From NCBI GenBank assembly GCA_017407205.1, contig JAFQXA010000023.1:1-49811 (forward strand): 49,811 bases of DNA, given 5' to 3'. The stretch comes from Clostridia bacterium. Lineage in GTDB: Bacteria > Bacillota > Clostridia > Christensenellales > CAG-138. A program made the position numbers and the translations under genes. Under the pieces are notes generated by a model. The model saw nothing but the letters and a program-made list of their open reading frames with translations, was not told the origin of the DNA and did not search any database. Positions 35,158 to 44,280 of the stretch are shown in pieces (position 1 is the stretch's first letter; every line of letters starts with the position of its first letter).

Positions 35158-36993
35158 ATGGCAAAAATTATCGGTATTGACCTTGGTACAACAAACTCAT
35201 GCGTGGCAGTTCTTGAAGGTGGCGAACCTACGGTTATCGCAAACGCAGAAGGTTCCCGCACAACTCCCTCTGTCGTTGCTTTTAAAGGTGACGAAAGAAT
35301 GGTCGGTCAGGTAGCAAAGCGTCAGGCGATTACAAACCCCGACAATACAGTCTCATCAATCAAGCGTGAAATGGGTTCTGATTATAAAAAGAACATCGAC
35401 GGTAAGAACTATACTCCCCAGGAGATCTCAGCAATGGTACTTCAGAAGCTCAAGAGCGATGCTGAAGCATACCTTGGCGAAAAGGTATCCCAGGCAGTTA
35501 TCACGGTTCCTGCCTACTTCAGCGACAGCCAGCGTCAGGCAACAAAGGATGCAGGCAGAATTGCAGGTCTTGATGTTCTCCGTATAATCAACGAACCAAC
35601 AGCTGCAGCTCTTGCTTACGGCATGGATAAAGAAACAAACCAGAAAATACTTGTTTATGACCTCGGTGGCGGTACTTTTGACGTTTCCGTACTCGAAATC
35701 GGTGACGGTGTTTTCGAAGTTTTGGCTACACACGGCAACAACCGTCTCGGCGGTGACGACTTTGACGATAAACTCATGGATTACCTCGTATCAGAATTCA
35801 AGGCTGAAACAGGTATCGACCTTTCAAACGACAGAATGGCTTTGCAGAGACTTAAGGAAGCTGCAGAAAAGGCAAAGATTGAGCTTTCAAGCATGACACA
35901 GACAAACGTCAACCTCCCGTTCATCACAGCAGACAGCACAGGTCCTAAGCACCTTGACAAGACAATCACACGTGCAAAGTTTGACGAACTCACTTATGAT
36001 CTCGTAAACAAGACAAAGGATTGCGTACTTCGTGCAATGAAGGATGCAGGTCTTAATAACTCCGATATAGATAAGGTAATACTCGTTGGCGGTTCAACAC
36101 GTATACCCGCTGTACAGGAAATGGTAAAACAGCTTACAGGCAAAGAGCCCTTCAAGGGCATCAACCCCGATGAATGTGTTGCTATAGGTGCAGCTATCCA
36201 GGGCGGTATTTTGGGTGGCGAAGTTAAGGATATTCTTCTCCTTGACGTTACTCCCCTCTCCCTCGGCATCGAAACTCTCGGCGGCGTATTCACACGCCTT
36301 ATCGACCGTAACACCACAATCCCCACAAAGAAGAGCCAGATCTTCTCAACAGCCGCTGACGGACAGACGAGCGTTGAAGTTCATGTTCTGCAGGGTGAGC
36401 GTGATTTTGCACAGTACAACAAAACACTCGGTCGCTTCCAGCTTGCAGGCATAGCTCCTGCTCCCAGAGGAATTCCTCAGATTGAAGTAAGCTTTGACAT
36501 TGATGCAAACGGTATCGTTCACGTAAGTGCAAAGGACCTTGGTACAGGCAATGAGCAGAAGGTAACTATCACGGCTTCTTCAAACCTCAGCGAGGACGAA
36601 ATCAAGAAGGCTGTTAACGAAGCAGAACAGTTTGCAAACGAAGATAAGAAGCGCAAGGAAGAAGTTGAACTCAGAAACCATGCAGACAGCCTTATCTACT
36701 CAACTGAAAAGACCTTAAAGGAGCTTGGCGATAAGCTTACTTCCGAAGATACAGCTTCAATCAACGCTGCAATCGACGACCTTAAGAAAGCACTTGAAGG
36801 CTCAGAACTTGAACTTATTAAGACAGCTTCCGAAAAGCTTACAGATGTTTCCTACAACGCATTTGGCAAGATTTACCAGCAGCAGGCACAGCAGGAAGCT
36901 CCTCAGGGCGGTTTTGGTGGTGCAAGCTCAGGCGGTGCAGCTCAGAACGACGATGTTGTTGATGCAGACTACGAAGTAGTTGACGATAACTAA
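35158..36993 (+). CDS. dnaK: Molecular chaperone DnaK (Hsp70)
   Basis: A 611-residue chaperone. The ATPase domain (about 1-360) has [46 protein letters not shown] and [14 protein letters not shown]. The substrate-binding domain follows (about 370-510) and the helical lid runs to a Gly/Ala/Gln-rich tail ending DADYEVVDD. The subdomain IB deletion typical of Gram-positive DnaK (shorter than the E. coli protein) is present. AGGAGG precedes the start. Codon choice is strongly biased, as expected for an abundant protein. It sits in the CIRCE-controlled operon. Confidence 0.99.
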   Translation: MAKIIGIDLGTTNSCVAVLEGGEPTVIANAEGSRTTPSVVAFKGDERMVGQVAKRQAITNPDNTVSSIKREMGSDYKKNIDGKNYTPQEISAMVLQKLKSDAEAYLGEKVSQAVITVPAYFSDSQRQATKDAGRIAGLDVLRIINEPTAAALAYGMDKETNQKILVYDLGGGTFDVSVLEIGDGVFEVLATHGNNRLGGDDFDDKLMDYLVSEFKAETGIDLSNDRMALQRLKEAAEKAKIELSSMTQTNVNLPFITADSTGPKHLDKTITRAKFDELTYDLVNKTKDCVLRAMKDAGLNNSDIDKVILVGGSTRIPAVQEMVKQLTGKEPFKGINPDECVAIGAAIQGGILGGEVKDILLLDVTPLSLGIETLGGVFTRLIDRNTTIPTKKSQIFSTAADGQTSVEVHVLQGERDFAQYNKTLGRFQLAGIAPAPRGIPQIEVSFDIDANGIVHVSAKDLGTGNEQKVTITASSNLSEDEIKKAVNEAEQFANEDKKRKEEVELRNHADSLIYSTEKTLKELGDKLTSEDTASINAAIDDLKKALEGSELELIKTASEKLTDVSYNAFGKIYQQQAQQEAPQGGFGGASSGGAAQNDDVVDADYEVVDDN

Positions 36994-37033
36994 ACACAAT
37001 AAACAAACATACAATACACAATAACAAACTAAC

Positions 37034-37068
37034 CGCGGGGACGGCTTTTTAAAAGTCGCCCCCACGCG
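37034..37068 (+). other. GC-rich hairpin in the dnaK-dnaJ gap
   Basis: CGCGGGGACGGCTTTT can pair imperfectly with the following AAAAGTCGCCCCCACGCG. There is no T-run after it, so it is more likely an mRNA processing or stability element that sets DnaK:DnaJ ratios than a terminator. Confidence 0.5.
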
Positions 37069-37088
37069 TTAAAGAAGTAGGTGTTAAT

Positions 37089-38225
37089 ATGGCAAAAGCC
37101 GATTATTATGAAGTCTTGGGCGTTGATAAATCCGCAACGGACGATGAGATAAAAAGTGCGTTTCGCAAATCGGCAAAAAAATATCATCCTGACTTGCATC
37201 CGGATGACAAGGTTTGCGAAGCAAAATTCAAAGAGATAAACGAAGCTTACGAAGTGCTTTCCGATAAAGAAAAACGTGCAAAATACGACCAGTTCGGTCA
37301 CGCTGCTTTTGATCCCGCTTCAGGCGGTGGTACCTATAATTACGGTGGTGGCTTTGGCGGTTTTGGCGGTTTCTCCGATATATTCGACTCCGTATTTGGT
37401 GGAGGTTTTTCATCTTCAAGAAGAAATCCCAACGGCCCTGTTAACGGAAACGACCTTCAGTACAATCTTACAATAACATTTGAAGAAGCAGCTATGGGTG
37501 TTCGCAAAGAAATACTCATTCCTCGCGAAGAAAACTGCAAAACCTGCGGTGGCACAGGTGCAAAGACAGGTACACAACCGATTAAATGTACTACCTGTAA
37601 CGGCACAGGTCAGGTTCGTGTACAGCAAAATACGATGTTTGGTTCATTTGCATCGTTGCACACCTGTGATGCTTGCGGTGGTACGGGCAATATTGTAAAG
37701 GATCCCTGCCCCGACTGTAAGGGCAAAGGCAGAGTTAACAAGTCAACACGCATAGTCGTCAATGTGCCTGCCGGCATAGACAACGGTCAGAGCATCCCTC
37801 TTCGCGGTCAGGGCGAGCATGGCAAGCGCGGTGGCATGAACGGCGACCTTTATGTTGTAATCAAGGTCAAACCCCACAAGCTCTTTACCAGACAGGGCTA
37901 TGATCTTTATCTTGATATGACGATTCCTGTGACGACGGCACTCTTAGGTGGCGAAATACAAGTTCCAACATTAACCGGGAACATAAAGTATACAGTTGGT
38001 GAGGGTACTCAGCCGGGTACGGTTTTCCGTTTGAAAGAGCAAGGCGTACAACGCATTAACTCCTCCGGCAAGGGTGATATGTTCGTCAAAGTAATTGTTC
38101 AGATGCCCAAAAAGCTTAGCGATGAACAGCGTACACTTATTAAGAAACTTGCTGATTCACTCGGTGACAAGTACAGCGACAGCAAGCCGACAAAGCGCGG
38201 TATATTCGATAAATTCAAGCAATAA
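37089..38225 (+). CDS. dnaJ: Chaperone DnaJ (Hsp40)
   Basis: A 378-residue co-chaperone that stimulates DnaK ATPase. It has the J domain (about 4-68) with the HPD tripeptide in KKYHPDLHP, a Gly/Phe-rich linker (about 75-115), four CxxCxGxG zinc repeats (CKTCGGTG, CTTCNGTG, CDACGGTG, CPDCKGKG, about 145-210) and the C-terminal substrate-binding domain ending in KRGIFDKFKQ. Length is typical. It lies 95 bases downstream of dnaK, after an intergenic hairpin. Confidence 0.98.
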   Translation: MAKADYYEVLGVDKSATDDEIKSAFRKSAKKYHPDLHPDDKVCEAKFKEINEAYEVLSDKEKRAKYDQFGHAAFDPASGGGTYNYGGGFGGFGGFSDIFDSVFGGGFSSSRRNPNGPVNGNDLQYNLTITFEEAAMGVRKEILIPREENCKTCGGTGAKTGTQPIKCTTCNGTGQVRVQQNTMFGSFASLHTCDACGGTGNIVKDPCPDCKGKGRVNKSTRIVVNVPAGIDNGQSIPLRGQGEHGKRGGMNGDLYVVIKVKPHKLFTRQGYDLYLDMTIPVTTALLGGEIQVPTLTGNIKYTVGEGTQPGTVFRLKEQGVQRINSSGKGDMFVKVIVQMPKKLSDEQRTLIKKLADSLGDKYSDSKPTKRGIFDKFKQ

Positions 38226-38236
38226 GGAACACCGAT

Positions 38237-39202
38237 ATGGCAAACAAGTGGTATGAAATAGCAGTCTTTACAACCGATATGGGACTCGATACCGTCTGTG
38301 CTGTTTTTGACAGCCTCGGTATCGAAGGCCTTGTTATTGAAGAAAGCCGTGAAACCGTTGAACGCTTTTTAAATTCAAGTGCAAAATATTGGGACTATGC
38401 AGACCTTGACAATATGCAGACAGAAGGTCAGCCCTGTGTAAAAGCTTATGTTCAGGACTTGAGCGAAGCTAAAAATGCAGAGAGCGTGTTTACCGAAATG
38501 AAAGGAAAGGATTTCGGTATAGACATTGGCAGTTTAAACGTTGAAATTCGCGAAAAAGATGAAGAAGACTGGGCAAATAATTGGAAGCTCTATTATAAGC
38601 CCATAAATATCGGAAAGCGTCTTTTGGTATGTCCCTCTTGGGAAGAGGTTGACAATACAGAAAACCGTACACTTTTAAAGCTCGACCCGGGCATGGCATT
38701 TGGTACAGGCTCCCACCCCACTACTTCCATGTGCCTTGAGTATCTGGAACGCACAGTCAAAAGCGGCGATACAACGCTCGACCTTGGCTGCGGAAGCGGT
38801 ATTCTCTTCATAGCAGCTTTGCTTTTAGGCTCAAAAAATGCAATCGGTGTTGATATCGATCCTATCGCTGAAAAGATCGCAAGAGAAAACGCAGACTTAA
38901 ACCAAGTTGACGAAAGCTCATACGAAGTATTTGCAGGCGATATTTTAACGGATAAACGCCTCGTTGCAAAGGTATCGGACATACAGTATGATATAGTTGT
39001 TGCAAACATAGTAGCAAACGTAATCATTGAGCTTGCACCGCTTGCATACTCGCTTACAAAAAACGGCGGTACTTTTATAACTTCGGGTATAATTTTTGAG
39101 CGTTTGGACGAAGTAAAAGAAGCTCTTTTAAAAAGCGGTTTTGAAATTTTAGAGGACAAACGCACCGATGATTGGTGTGCGATTATGTGTAAAAAAGCAT
39201 GA
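38237..39202 (+). CDS. prmA: Ribosomal protein L11 methyltransferase PrmA
   Basis: A 321-residue SAM-dependent enzyme that methylates ribosomal protein L11. The N-terminal substrate domain is about 1-130. The catalytic part has the signature LDPGMAFGTGSHPTTSMCLE near 148-167, the SAM motif LDLGCGSGILFIAALLLG near 180-197, and VANIVANVIIELAPLAY near 255. The start has AAGGAAC upstream, 11 bases after dnaJ. It overlaps rsmE by ATGA. The dnaJ-prmA-rsmE-mtaB order is the standard firmicute one. Confidence 0.96.
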   Translation: MANKWYEIAVFTTDMGLDTVCAVFDSLGIEGLVIEESRETVERFLNSSAKYWDYADLDNMQTEGQPCVKAYVQDLSEAKNAESVFTEMKGKDFGIDIGSLNVEIREKDEEDWANNWKLYYKPINIGKRLLVCPSWEEVDNTENRTLLKLDPGMAFGTGSHPTTSMCLEYLERTVKSGDTTLDLGCGSGILFIAALLLGSKNAIGVDIDPIAEKIARENADLNQVDESSYEVFAGDILTDKRLVAKVSDIQYDIVVANIVANVIIELAPLAYSLTKNGGTFITSGIIFERLDEVKEALLKSGFEILEDKRTDDWCAIMCKKA

Positions 39203-39927
39203 GCAGATTTTTTGTAAATCTCGAAAACATAAGTGAAAACACCGCACGAATATACGGTGAAGATGCCCGTCACATCACAAAAGTTTTGCGTATGACAACG
39301 GGTGAAAAAGTTGTGCTTTGCGATGGACTCGGTATGGATTATGAAGCCACTATTACAGGTGCAGACAAAGAGTCCGTAAGCTTTTCAATCGAGAATAAAA
39401 CTCCTACTCTTTCTGAATCCCCTATCCGTGTGACACTTTTTCAGGGCTTGCCAAAATCCGGTAAAATGGAGCTTATAATCCAAAAATGTGTTGAACTTGG
39501 AGTTCATGAAATTGTTCCCGTGAAGGCACATAGAAGTGTTGTAAAGCTCAACTCAAAGGATGAAGCAAACAAGCTTGCACGCTATAATCGCATAGCTTAT
39601 GAAGCTGCCAAGCAGTCACAGCGTGGGATAATCCCCCGTGTGCTCCCTTTTACCGCTTTCAAGACTCATGATTTTTCACGCTTTGATGCTGTAATAGTAG
39701 CATACGAGGAAGAAACCGAAAGGACATTGAAGCAAGCACTTTCAGGTCTCGGCTCTGCAAAGAATATTGCTCTCATAATAGGTCCTGAGGGCGGTCTTGA
39801 AAAAGACGAGGTTAACCATATGGTAAATTGCGGAGGCATCTCAGTAACACTTGGCAAAAGAATTTTAAGAACAGAAACAGCAGGCATGGCAACCCTTGCC
39901 ATGATAATGTACGGTTTAGATGGATAA
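39199..39927 (+). CDS. rsmE: 16S rRNA m3U1498 methyltransferase RsmE
   Basis: A 242-residue SPOUT-class RNA methyltransferase. It has a PUA-like N-terminal part (about 1-70, RFFVNLENIS, EDARHITKVLRMTTGEKVVLCDG) and a knotted catalytic domain with LFQGLPKSGKMELIIQKCVELGV near 79-101, LIIGPEGGLEKDEV near 193-206, and LGKRILRTETAG near 219-230. It is coupled to prmA by ATGA and to mtaB by an 8-base overlap. Confidence 0.96.
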   Translation: MSRFFVNLENISENTARIYGEDARHITKVLRMTTGEKVVLCDGLGMDYEATITGADKESVSFSIENKTPTLSESPIRVTLFQGLPKSGKMELIIQKCVELGVHEIVPVKAHRSVVKLNSKDEANKLARYNRIAYEAAKQSQRGIIPRVLPFTAFKTHDFSRFDAVIVAYEEETERTLKQALSGLGSAKNIALIIGPEGGLEKDEVNHMVNCGGISVTLGKRILRTETAGMATLAMIMYGLDG

Positions 39928-41215
39928 AAGAATCGCATTCACAACACTTGGCTGCAAAGTCAATCAATATGAAACAGAAGCCATCCGCGCACTTTTTGAG
40001 GATTGCGGCTATACTACGGTCGAATTTTCAAGTGAAGCGGATGTTTATCTTATAAATACGTGTACTGTCACAGCCGAAGCGGACAGGAAATCACGTCAGC
40101 TCATTTCCCGTGCACACAAGCAAAACGAAAATGCAAAAATAATCGTTGTCGGTTGTTATGCACAGCACGCGGCAGAAGAAATCATGAAAATGCCGGGCGT
40201 TTGTCTTGCTGTCGGCACAAAGGAAAGGCTTGACCTTCCCCGTCTTCTTGAAGATGCAGGCGAGGCGTTAAACACCGTAACTCCCTACACAAGGCATGAA
40301 GATTTTGAACTTCTCAATGCTGTCAAGGAAGGGCGAACAAGAGCAACACTTAAAATTCAAGACGGTTGTGACCGTTTTTGCACTTATTGCATAATACCTT
40401 TTGTTCGTGGCGGAATAAGAAGCAGAACGCTTGAAGACGTCAAAGCACAGCTTCAAAGCCTTGCGGATGAAGGCTTTAAGGAAGTTGTATTAACCGGTAT
40501 TCACCTCATGTCATACGGTCGTGACCTTAAAGATAACATCAACTTGCTTGATGCCATAAAAACAGCTGACGATATTGATACGATACAGCGAATAAGGCTT
40601 GGTTCACTTGAGCCCAAGATGCTTGATGAAAACTTTGTCAAAGCGCTCGCAAGCAATGAAAAGATGTGCAGACAGTTCCATCTTTCACTTCAAAGCGGTT
40701 CTGATACTGTTTTAAAGCGTATGGGACGCCGTTATGATTCACAAGAATATTTTGACTGCGTAAAGCTTTTAAGAGAGGCAATGCCCGACTGTGCGATAAC
40801 TACGGACATAATCATAGGCTTCCCCGGCGAGACCGAAGAAGAATTTAATGAAACACTTGAATTTGCAAATCGTGTGAAGCTTTCAAAAATACATGTATTT
40901 CCCTATTCAAGGCGTGATGGAACAAAAGCTGCACAGATGGACGGACAATTAAGCCGTAAGGTAAAAGCAGAGCGTGCAAAAAAGCTTATAGACTTATCTT
41001 CCGAGCTTGAAAAAGAGTATGCCTCACAATATCTCAACAAAACAGTAAGCGTGCTTTTTGAGCGTTTTTCAAACGGCGTATTAACGGGGCACACATCAAC
41101 CTATGTTCAGGTTGCAGTAAATGCTCAAAATGCATCAGGAGAAGGCGAAATCCGCGATGTTTTAATAGACGGAGTATTTTCTTCACCGCTTCACGGTGTT
41201 ATAATTGAAAAGTAA
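39920..41215 (+). CDS. mtaB: tRNA t6A37 methylthiotransferase MtaB
   Basis: A 431-residue radical SAM enzyme that adds a methylthio group to t6A at tRNA position 37. The N-terminal UPF0004 domain (about 1-120) carries cluster cysteines in TLGCKVNQYE, INTCTV and VVGCYAQH. The radical SAM domain has CDRFCTYCIIPFVRGGIRSR near 150-169 (CxxxCxxC). The C-terminus is a TRAM-like RNA-binding domain. LGCKVNQYE and GGxRSR distinguish this branch from MiaB and RimO. It overlaps rsmE by 8 bases. Confidence 0.96.
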   Translation: MDKRIAFTTLGCKVNQYETEAIRALFEDCGYTTVEFSSEADVYLINTCTVTAEADRKSRQLISRAHKQNENAKIIVVGCYAQHAAEEIMKMPGVCLAVGTKERLDLPRLLEDAGEALNTVTPYTRHEDFELLNAVKEGRTRATLKIQDGCDRFCTYCIIPFVRGGIRSRTLEDVKAQLQSLADEGFKEVVLTGIHLMSYGRDLKDNINLLDAIKTADDIDTIQRIRLGSLEPKMLDENFVKALASNEKMCRQFHLSLQSGSDTVLKRMGRRYDSQEYFDCVKLLREAMPDCAITTDIIIGFPGETEEEFNETLEFANRVKLSKIHVFPYSRRDGTKAAQMDGQLSRKVKAERAKKLIDLSSELEKEYASQYLNKTVSVLFERFSNGVLTGHTSTYVQVAVNAQNASGEGEIRDVLIDGVFSSPLHGVIIEK

Positions 41216-41237
41216 AGATTAAACGGAGGTATAACAA

Positions 41238-41582
41238 ATGGATAACTGCATTTTTTGCAAGATAGTAAACGGTGAAATACCGAGCAAAAAGGTTTATGAA
41301 GATGATAGCGTTGCGGCTTTTTACGATATTGAACCGCAAGCTCCCGTTCATGTTCTGATTATTCCCAAGGCACACTTTGCAAGCACTCTCGACCTTGGTG
41401 CTGACACAGCACAGGTCGTGGGCAATATGGTGCTTGCTGCAAATAAAATTGCCAAAGAATTAGGCGTAGACGAAAGCGGATTCCGTCTTGTTATGAATAT
41501 GGGCCGCGATGCAGGCCAGACCGTTCCCCACCTGCATATGCACCTCATGGGTGGCAGAAGCTTCTCCTGGCCCGCAGGTTGA
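41238..41582 (+). CDS. HIT-family nucleotide-binding protein (Hint type)
   Basis: A 114-residue protein of the Hint branch. CIFCKIVNGEIPSKKVYEDD is the N-terminal signature with the CxxC pair, and the histidine triad is in VPHLHMHLMGGR near 98-109. Hint proteins hydrolyse purine nucleoside phosphoramidates such as aminoacyl-adenylate derivatives. GGAGG precedes the ATG. It is the last gene of the hrcA operon, 22 bases after mtaB, and is followed by a structured intergenic element. Confidence 0.95.
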   Translation: MDNCIFCKIVNGEIPSKKVYEDDSVAAFYDIEPQAPVHVLIIPKAHFASTLDLGADTAQVVGNMVLAANKIAKELGVDESGFRLVMNMGRDAGQTVPHLHMHLMGGRSFSWPAG

Positions 41583-41590
41583 GTTGTTTC

Positions 41591-41635
41591 GTGAGGCTCT
41601 GCCCCACACCCCGGTCGCTTTTGTAAAAGCGACCG
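41591..41635. repeat. REP-like intergenic hairpin pair
   Basis: GTGAGG-CTCTG-CCCCAC (41591-41607, one mismatch) is followed by the perfect 11-bp hairpin CGGTCGCTTTT-GT-AAAAGCGACCG (41612-41635). The first part resembles the GGGGCTCTGCCCC-type stretches repeated between genes in many gut Clostridia, as I recall them. It is not clearly a terminator; it may be a mobile or transcript-protecting repeat. Confidence 0.5.
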
Positions 41636-41653
41636 AAAACAAGTAATGGTTTA

Positions 41654-41686
41654 ATCAAAACCACCAGTTGAACTGGTGGTTTTGAT
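41654..41686. terminator. Long palindrome, bidirectional terminator between HIT and MBL genes
   Basis: ATCAAAACCACCAGTT and its exact complement form a 16-bp stem with almost no loop, with TTTT following on the right. It ends 2 bases before the stop of the minus-strand MBL gene. It can serve both convergent operons. Confidence 0.7.
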
Positions 41687-41687
41687 T

Positions 41688-44249
41688 TTACTTAATGCAA
41701 GTTTTACAGCCCGTATATCCCAAGGCTATCATTTCTTCAAGGGTTTCTGTGCGGTATACTCTGTTTTCCTCCTTAATGCGATTAGCATACGAGCAAGTTA
41801 AGAGGTGGAATGTGGTTGATGTTTTACTGTGAACAAATGTGTAAGTCGGTGCAGGTGTGGGCGTCGGTGTCGGTACAGGTGTAGGCTCGGGTGTCGGCGT
41901 TGTACCGTCTTTTGAATATGTATAAATATCCTTGTTTCTTGTGACAGTAAAGCTTACCTTTTCACCGTCGGATGTGCAGAATATATCGCCTTGTAAATCA
42001 GTTCTGAAAAGCTTCGTATCAGCATCTCTGAGTTTACTGAGTGTTTCATCCGTAGGATGGTCATAGCTGTTTCCCGTACCTGCCGAGATTACTGCGTATT
42101 CGGGCATTATTTCTCTTAAAAACGGATAAGTCGTAGATGTGTTTCCGCCGTGATGCCCGACTTTTAATACCGTAGCACTCAAATCTATGCCACTATCAAG
42201 AAGCGCTTGTTCTGCTTCTCTTTCAGCATCTCCCGTGAACAGAAATGAAGTATTGCCGTAAGTAATTTTTAGTACTATGGATGTGTTGTTTGTATCATCA
42301 TCAAAATTCAGACCGAGGATTTTGACTTTAGCACTGCCAAGCATATATTCACTTCCGGCTGTCGGTATAACTATACCACCGCCTTTTGTGCTCGCACGCT
42401 CCGCAAAATTACTGAAGGTTGCACTATCGTAGTTCGTAACAGGACAAAGCGTTAGATCAGCAGCAGTATATTCAAATGCACCCGGCAAGCCTCCAATGTG
42501 ATCTTCGTGAGCATGGGTTGCTACCATTATGTCAAGCTTAGAAACTTCTGCGTTTTTGAGCACTGTATATACAAGGCTTGAATCTCCCCTGTTACCACCG
42601 TCTATAAGCATATAATGCCCATCACATTCAACAAGTGCTGCATCTGCCTGTCCAACATCTATAAAGTGTATATTGAATGTGGAAGGCTCTGTCGGCTCAG
42701 GAGATATGAACTCATCCCATGCTACAACTATCATTTCCTGTTCAAACTCTTCAAAATCTGCATAGTAAGCAAGCATTCTTGCAAAGAGGTAAACGAGGTT
42801 GTTGTAACCGAGTTTGCCCAAATTGGGGATAGAGAGATAAGTGGGGAGAGCACCGTTCTGTGCGATAGCTGTGTTTACTCTCTCTGCTGCTGCGATAGCG
42901 AGAGTCTTGTTTACTGTGCTGCCTGTGAGGTCTTCGATTGACTTAACGGGAGCTTTTACAATAGCAGCAAAAATCTTGCCTTCGAAAGTGCCGTTCAAAG
43001 TCATGATTGCCTTTGCTGCAAGGTCAACAAACTCAGCTGTTTCGTAAACTTCGTTTGCTATTACAACTGTTTCGGGGAGCTTCTTGTTTTCTTCGATGTA
43101 AGCCTTTACGTTCTTTGCTGCTGCCTGGATGTCAGCTACTTCAACGCCTTCACCTGCATAAGGTGTTTCTGTGGGCATCGGGAGCAAAGGAGCGCTTGTT
43201 GTTGAGGGCTTGGGAAGAGCTGTGTCTGTCAAAGTGGGCCAGCTTATGATGTTGAGGCTTGTGGGCAACAACTTAGCTGTGCTTCTCTGATATGAGTAAA
43301 GGAGTGATGTGAAAGCCAAAATCAACGACTGGTAGGAAACATCACCGAGCTTTGTTGTAACGAAGCTCGGAGCCATACCCATTTCATCTGTGAAGTAGAT
43401 GATTTCTTTTGCAACATGGAGGTATTCAGCCTTTGTGAGTGTACCTTCTGTCATGTCTTCTGCTGCTCTTTCGGGCTTTGCAACTGCCTTGAATACAATA
43501 CCGGATGTTTCGTCGCCGTTTGCAATGTTAACAATTGTCTTTGCAGCAACATACAAGAATTCGGGCATCATAATACGGCCTACTGTTGTTGTTACATAAC
43601 CGGGCATTTTCTTGTTTGTGTTGAGGCTGTTGTATGTTCTGTAACCTGTCTTAACAGCTTCTGCAAACAATAAAACTGTTGTGCCGGGTGCAGGAGTGGG
43701 TGTGGGCTCGGGAGTAGGAGCGAGCTTTTCATACTCGGACCAATCCTTCACAGCAAGCTTTGCAGCAAAGCTGCCGTTTTCTGCATAGTAAGCAGCACCC
43801 TGCATGAGGAAGAGTGTATATGTACCCTTTGACATTTTGCCAAGCTCTGTTGATACATATGTCGGCAATTTTCCGCTGTTAACTGAAGTGTTGACCACAC
43901 CTGTTGCTACAGCTTTCAAACGTGCAGCTGTCAATTCGCCTTCTGTGATGAGATTCGTTGAATCGTTTGCAGCTAAAACTCCAAGATAGTCAACGGGAGT
44001 TGTATCGCCGCCAAATGCTTTGACTATAGCTGCAGATACAAGATAAGTGAAGTCTGAAAGTGCAAGCGAAGTTCCGCTTACAGTTACCTTCTCGGGGAAG
44101 GCATACTTCGTTGTTGCTGTGTCAGCTGTGTTTTTTGCTGCTTCAAAAATTGCGCTGAGCTCAAATGATGTTGTTGCAGCAAATGCGCTCATCGGCAGTA
44201 TTGAAAGCATCATTGCAAATGCCAACAAGATAGCAAAGGTTTTTTTCAT
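41688..44249 (-). CDS. Secreted pseudomurein-binding-repeat protein fused to a ComEC-like MBL hydrolase and Ada-like zinc knuckle
   Basis: An 853-residue protein. It has a signal peptide (about 1-24) and then six repeats of about 50 residues resembling pseudomurein-binding repeats (near 28-80, 103-160, 195-250, 268-320, 370-420, 438-495). They are arranged as three odd/even pairs separated by Pro/Thr linkers. Examples are VKAYIEENKKLPETVVI and LPTYVSTELGKM. Residues about 520-765 are an MBL fold of the ComEC type (FIDVGQADAALVECDGHYML, then THAHEDHIGG, FTGDAE, VGHHGGNTS). After a Pro/Thr linker the last 50 residues form an Ada-like metal site (HLLTC, RIKEENRVY, GYTGCKTC). The repeats should bind the cell surface. 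The enzyme may be an extracellular nuclease, by analogy with ComEC. The repeat part uses abundant-protein codons more than the MBL part. Confidence 0.85.
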   Translation of the reverse strand: MKKTFAILLAFAMMLSILPMSAFAATTSFELSAIFEAAKNTADTATTKYAFPEKVTVSGTSLALSDFTYLVSAAIVKAFGGDTTPVDYLGVLAANDSTNLITEGELTAARLKAVATGVVNTSVNSGKLPTYVSTELGKMSKGTYTLFLMQGAAYYAENGSFAAKLAVKDWSEYEKLAPTPEPTPTPAPGTTVLLFAEAVKTGYRTYNSLNTNKKMPGYVTTTVGRIMMPEFLYVAAKTIVNIANGDETSGIVFKAVAKPERAAEDMTEGTLTKAEYLHVAKEIIYFTDEMGMAPSFVTTKLGDVSYQSLILAFTSLLYSYQRSTAKLLPTSLNIISWPTLTDTALPKPSTTSAPLLPMPTETPYAGEGVEVADIQAAAKNVKAYIEENKKLPETVVIANEVYETAEFVDLAAKAIMTLNGTFEGKIFAAIVKAPVKSIEDLTGSTVNKTLAIAAAERVNTAIAQNGALPTYLSIPNLGKLGYNNLVYLFARMLAYYADFEEFEQEMIVVAWDEFISPEPTEPSTFNIHFIDVGQADAALVECDGHYMLIDGGNRGDSSLVYTVLKNAEVSKLDIMVATHAHEDHIGGLPGAFEYTAADLTLCPVTNYDSATFSNFAERASTKGGGIVIPTAGSEYMLGSAKVKILGLNFDDDTNNTSIVLKITYGNTSFLFTGDAEREAEQALLDSGIDLSATVLKVGHHGGNTSTTYPFLREIMPEYAVISAGTGNSYDHPTDETLSKLRDADTKLFRTDLQGDIFCTSDGEKVSFTVTRNKDIYTYSKDGTTPTPEPTPVPTPTPTPAPTYTFVHSKTSTTFHLLTCSYANRIKEENRVYRTETLEEMIALGYTGCKTCIK

Positions 44250-44280
44250 GTTTTTTTCCTCCCTATGTACGCTTTTTTCT

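Noticed and set aside
36188..36532. Frames on both strands inside dnaK
   Set aside because: dnaK is intact and highly conserved here; the extra frames arise from its codon bias.
41654..41686. Terminal inverted repeat of an insertion sequence
   Set aside because: The palindrome is single, no transposase or second end is present, and its place between convergent genes fits a bidirectional terminator better.
43007..43673. Cys- and Leu-rich plus-strand frames opposite the repeat protein
   Set aside because: They mirror the repeats of the real minus-strand gene, have biased composition, and lack start signals.
41688..44249. Recent transfer from a methanogenic archaeon because of pseudomurein-type repeats
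   Set aside because: The gene has a bacterial signal peptide and ribosome binding site, its codons match local abundant proteins, and the MBL part has a close paralogue next door. The repeat family also occurs in gut Firmicutes.
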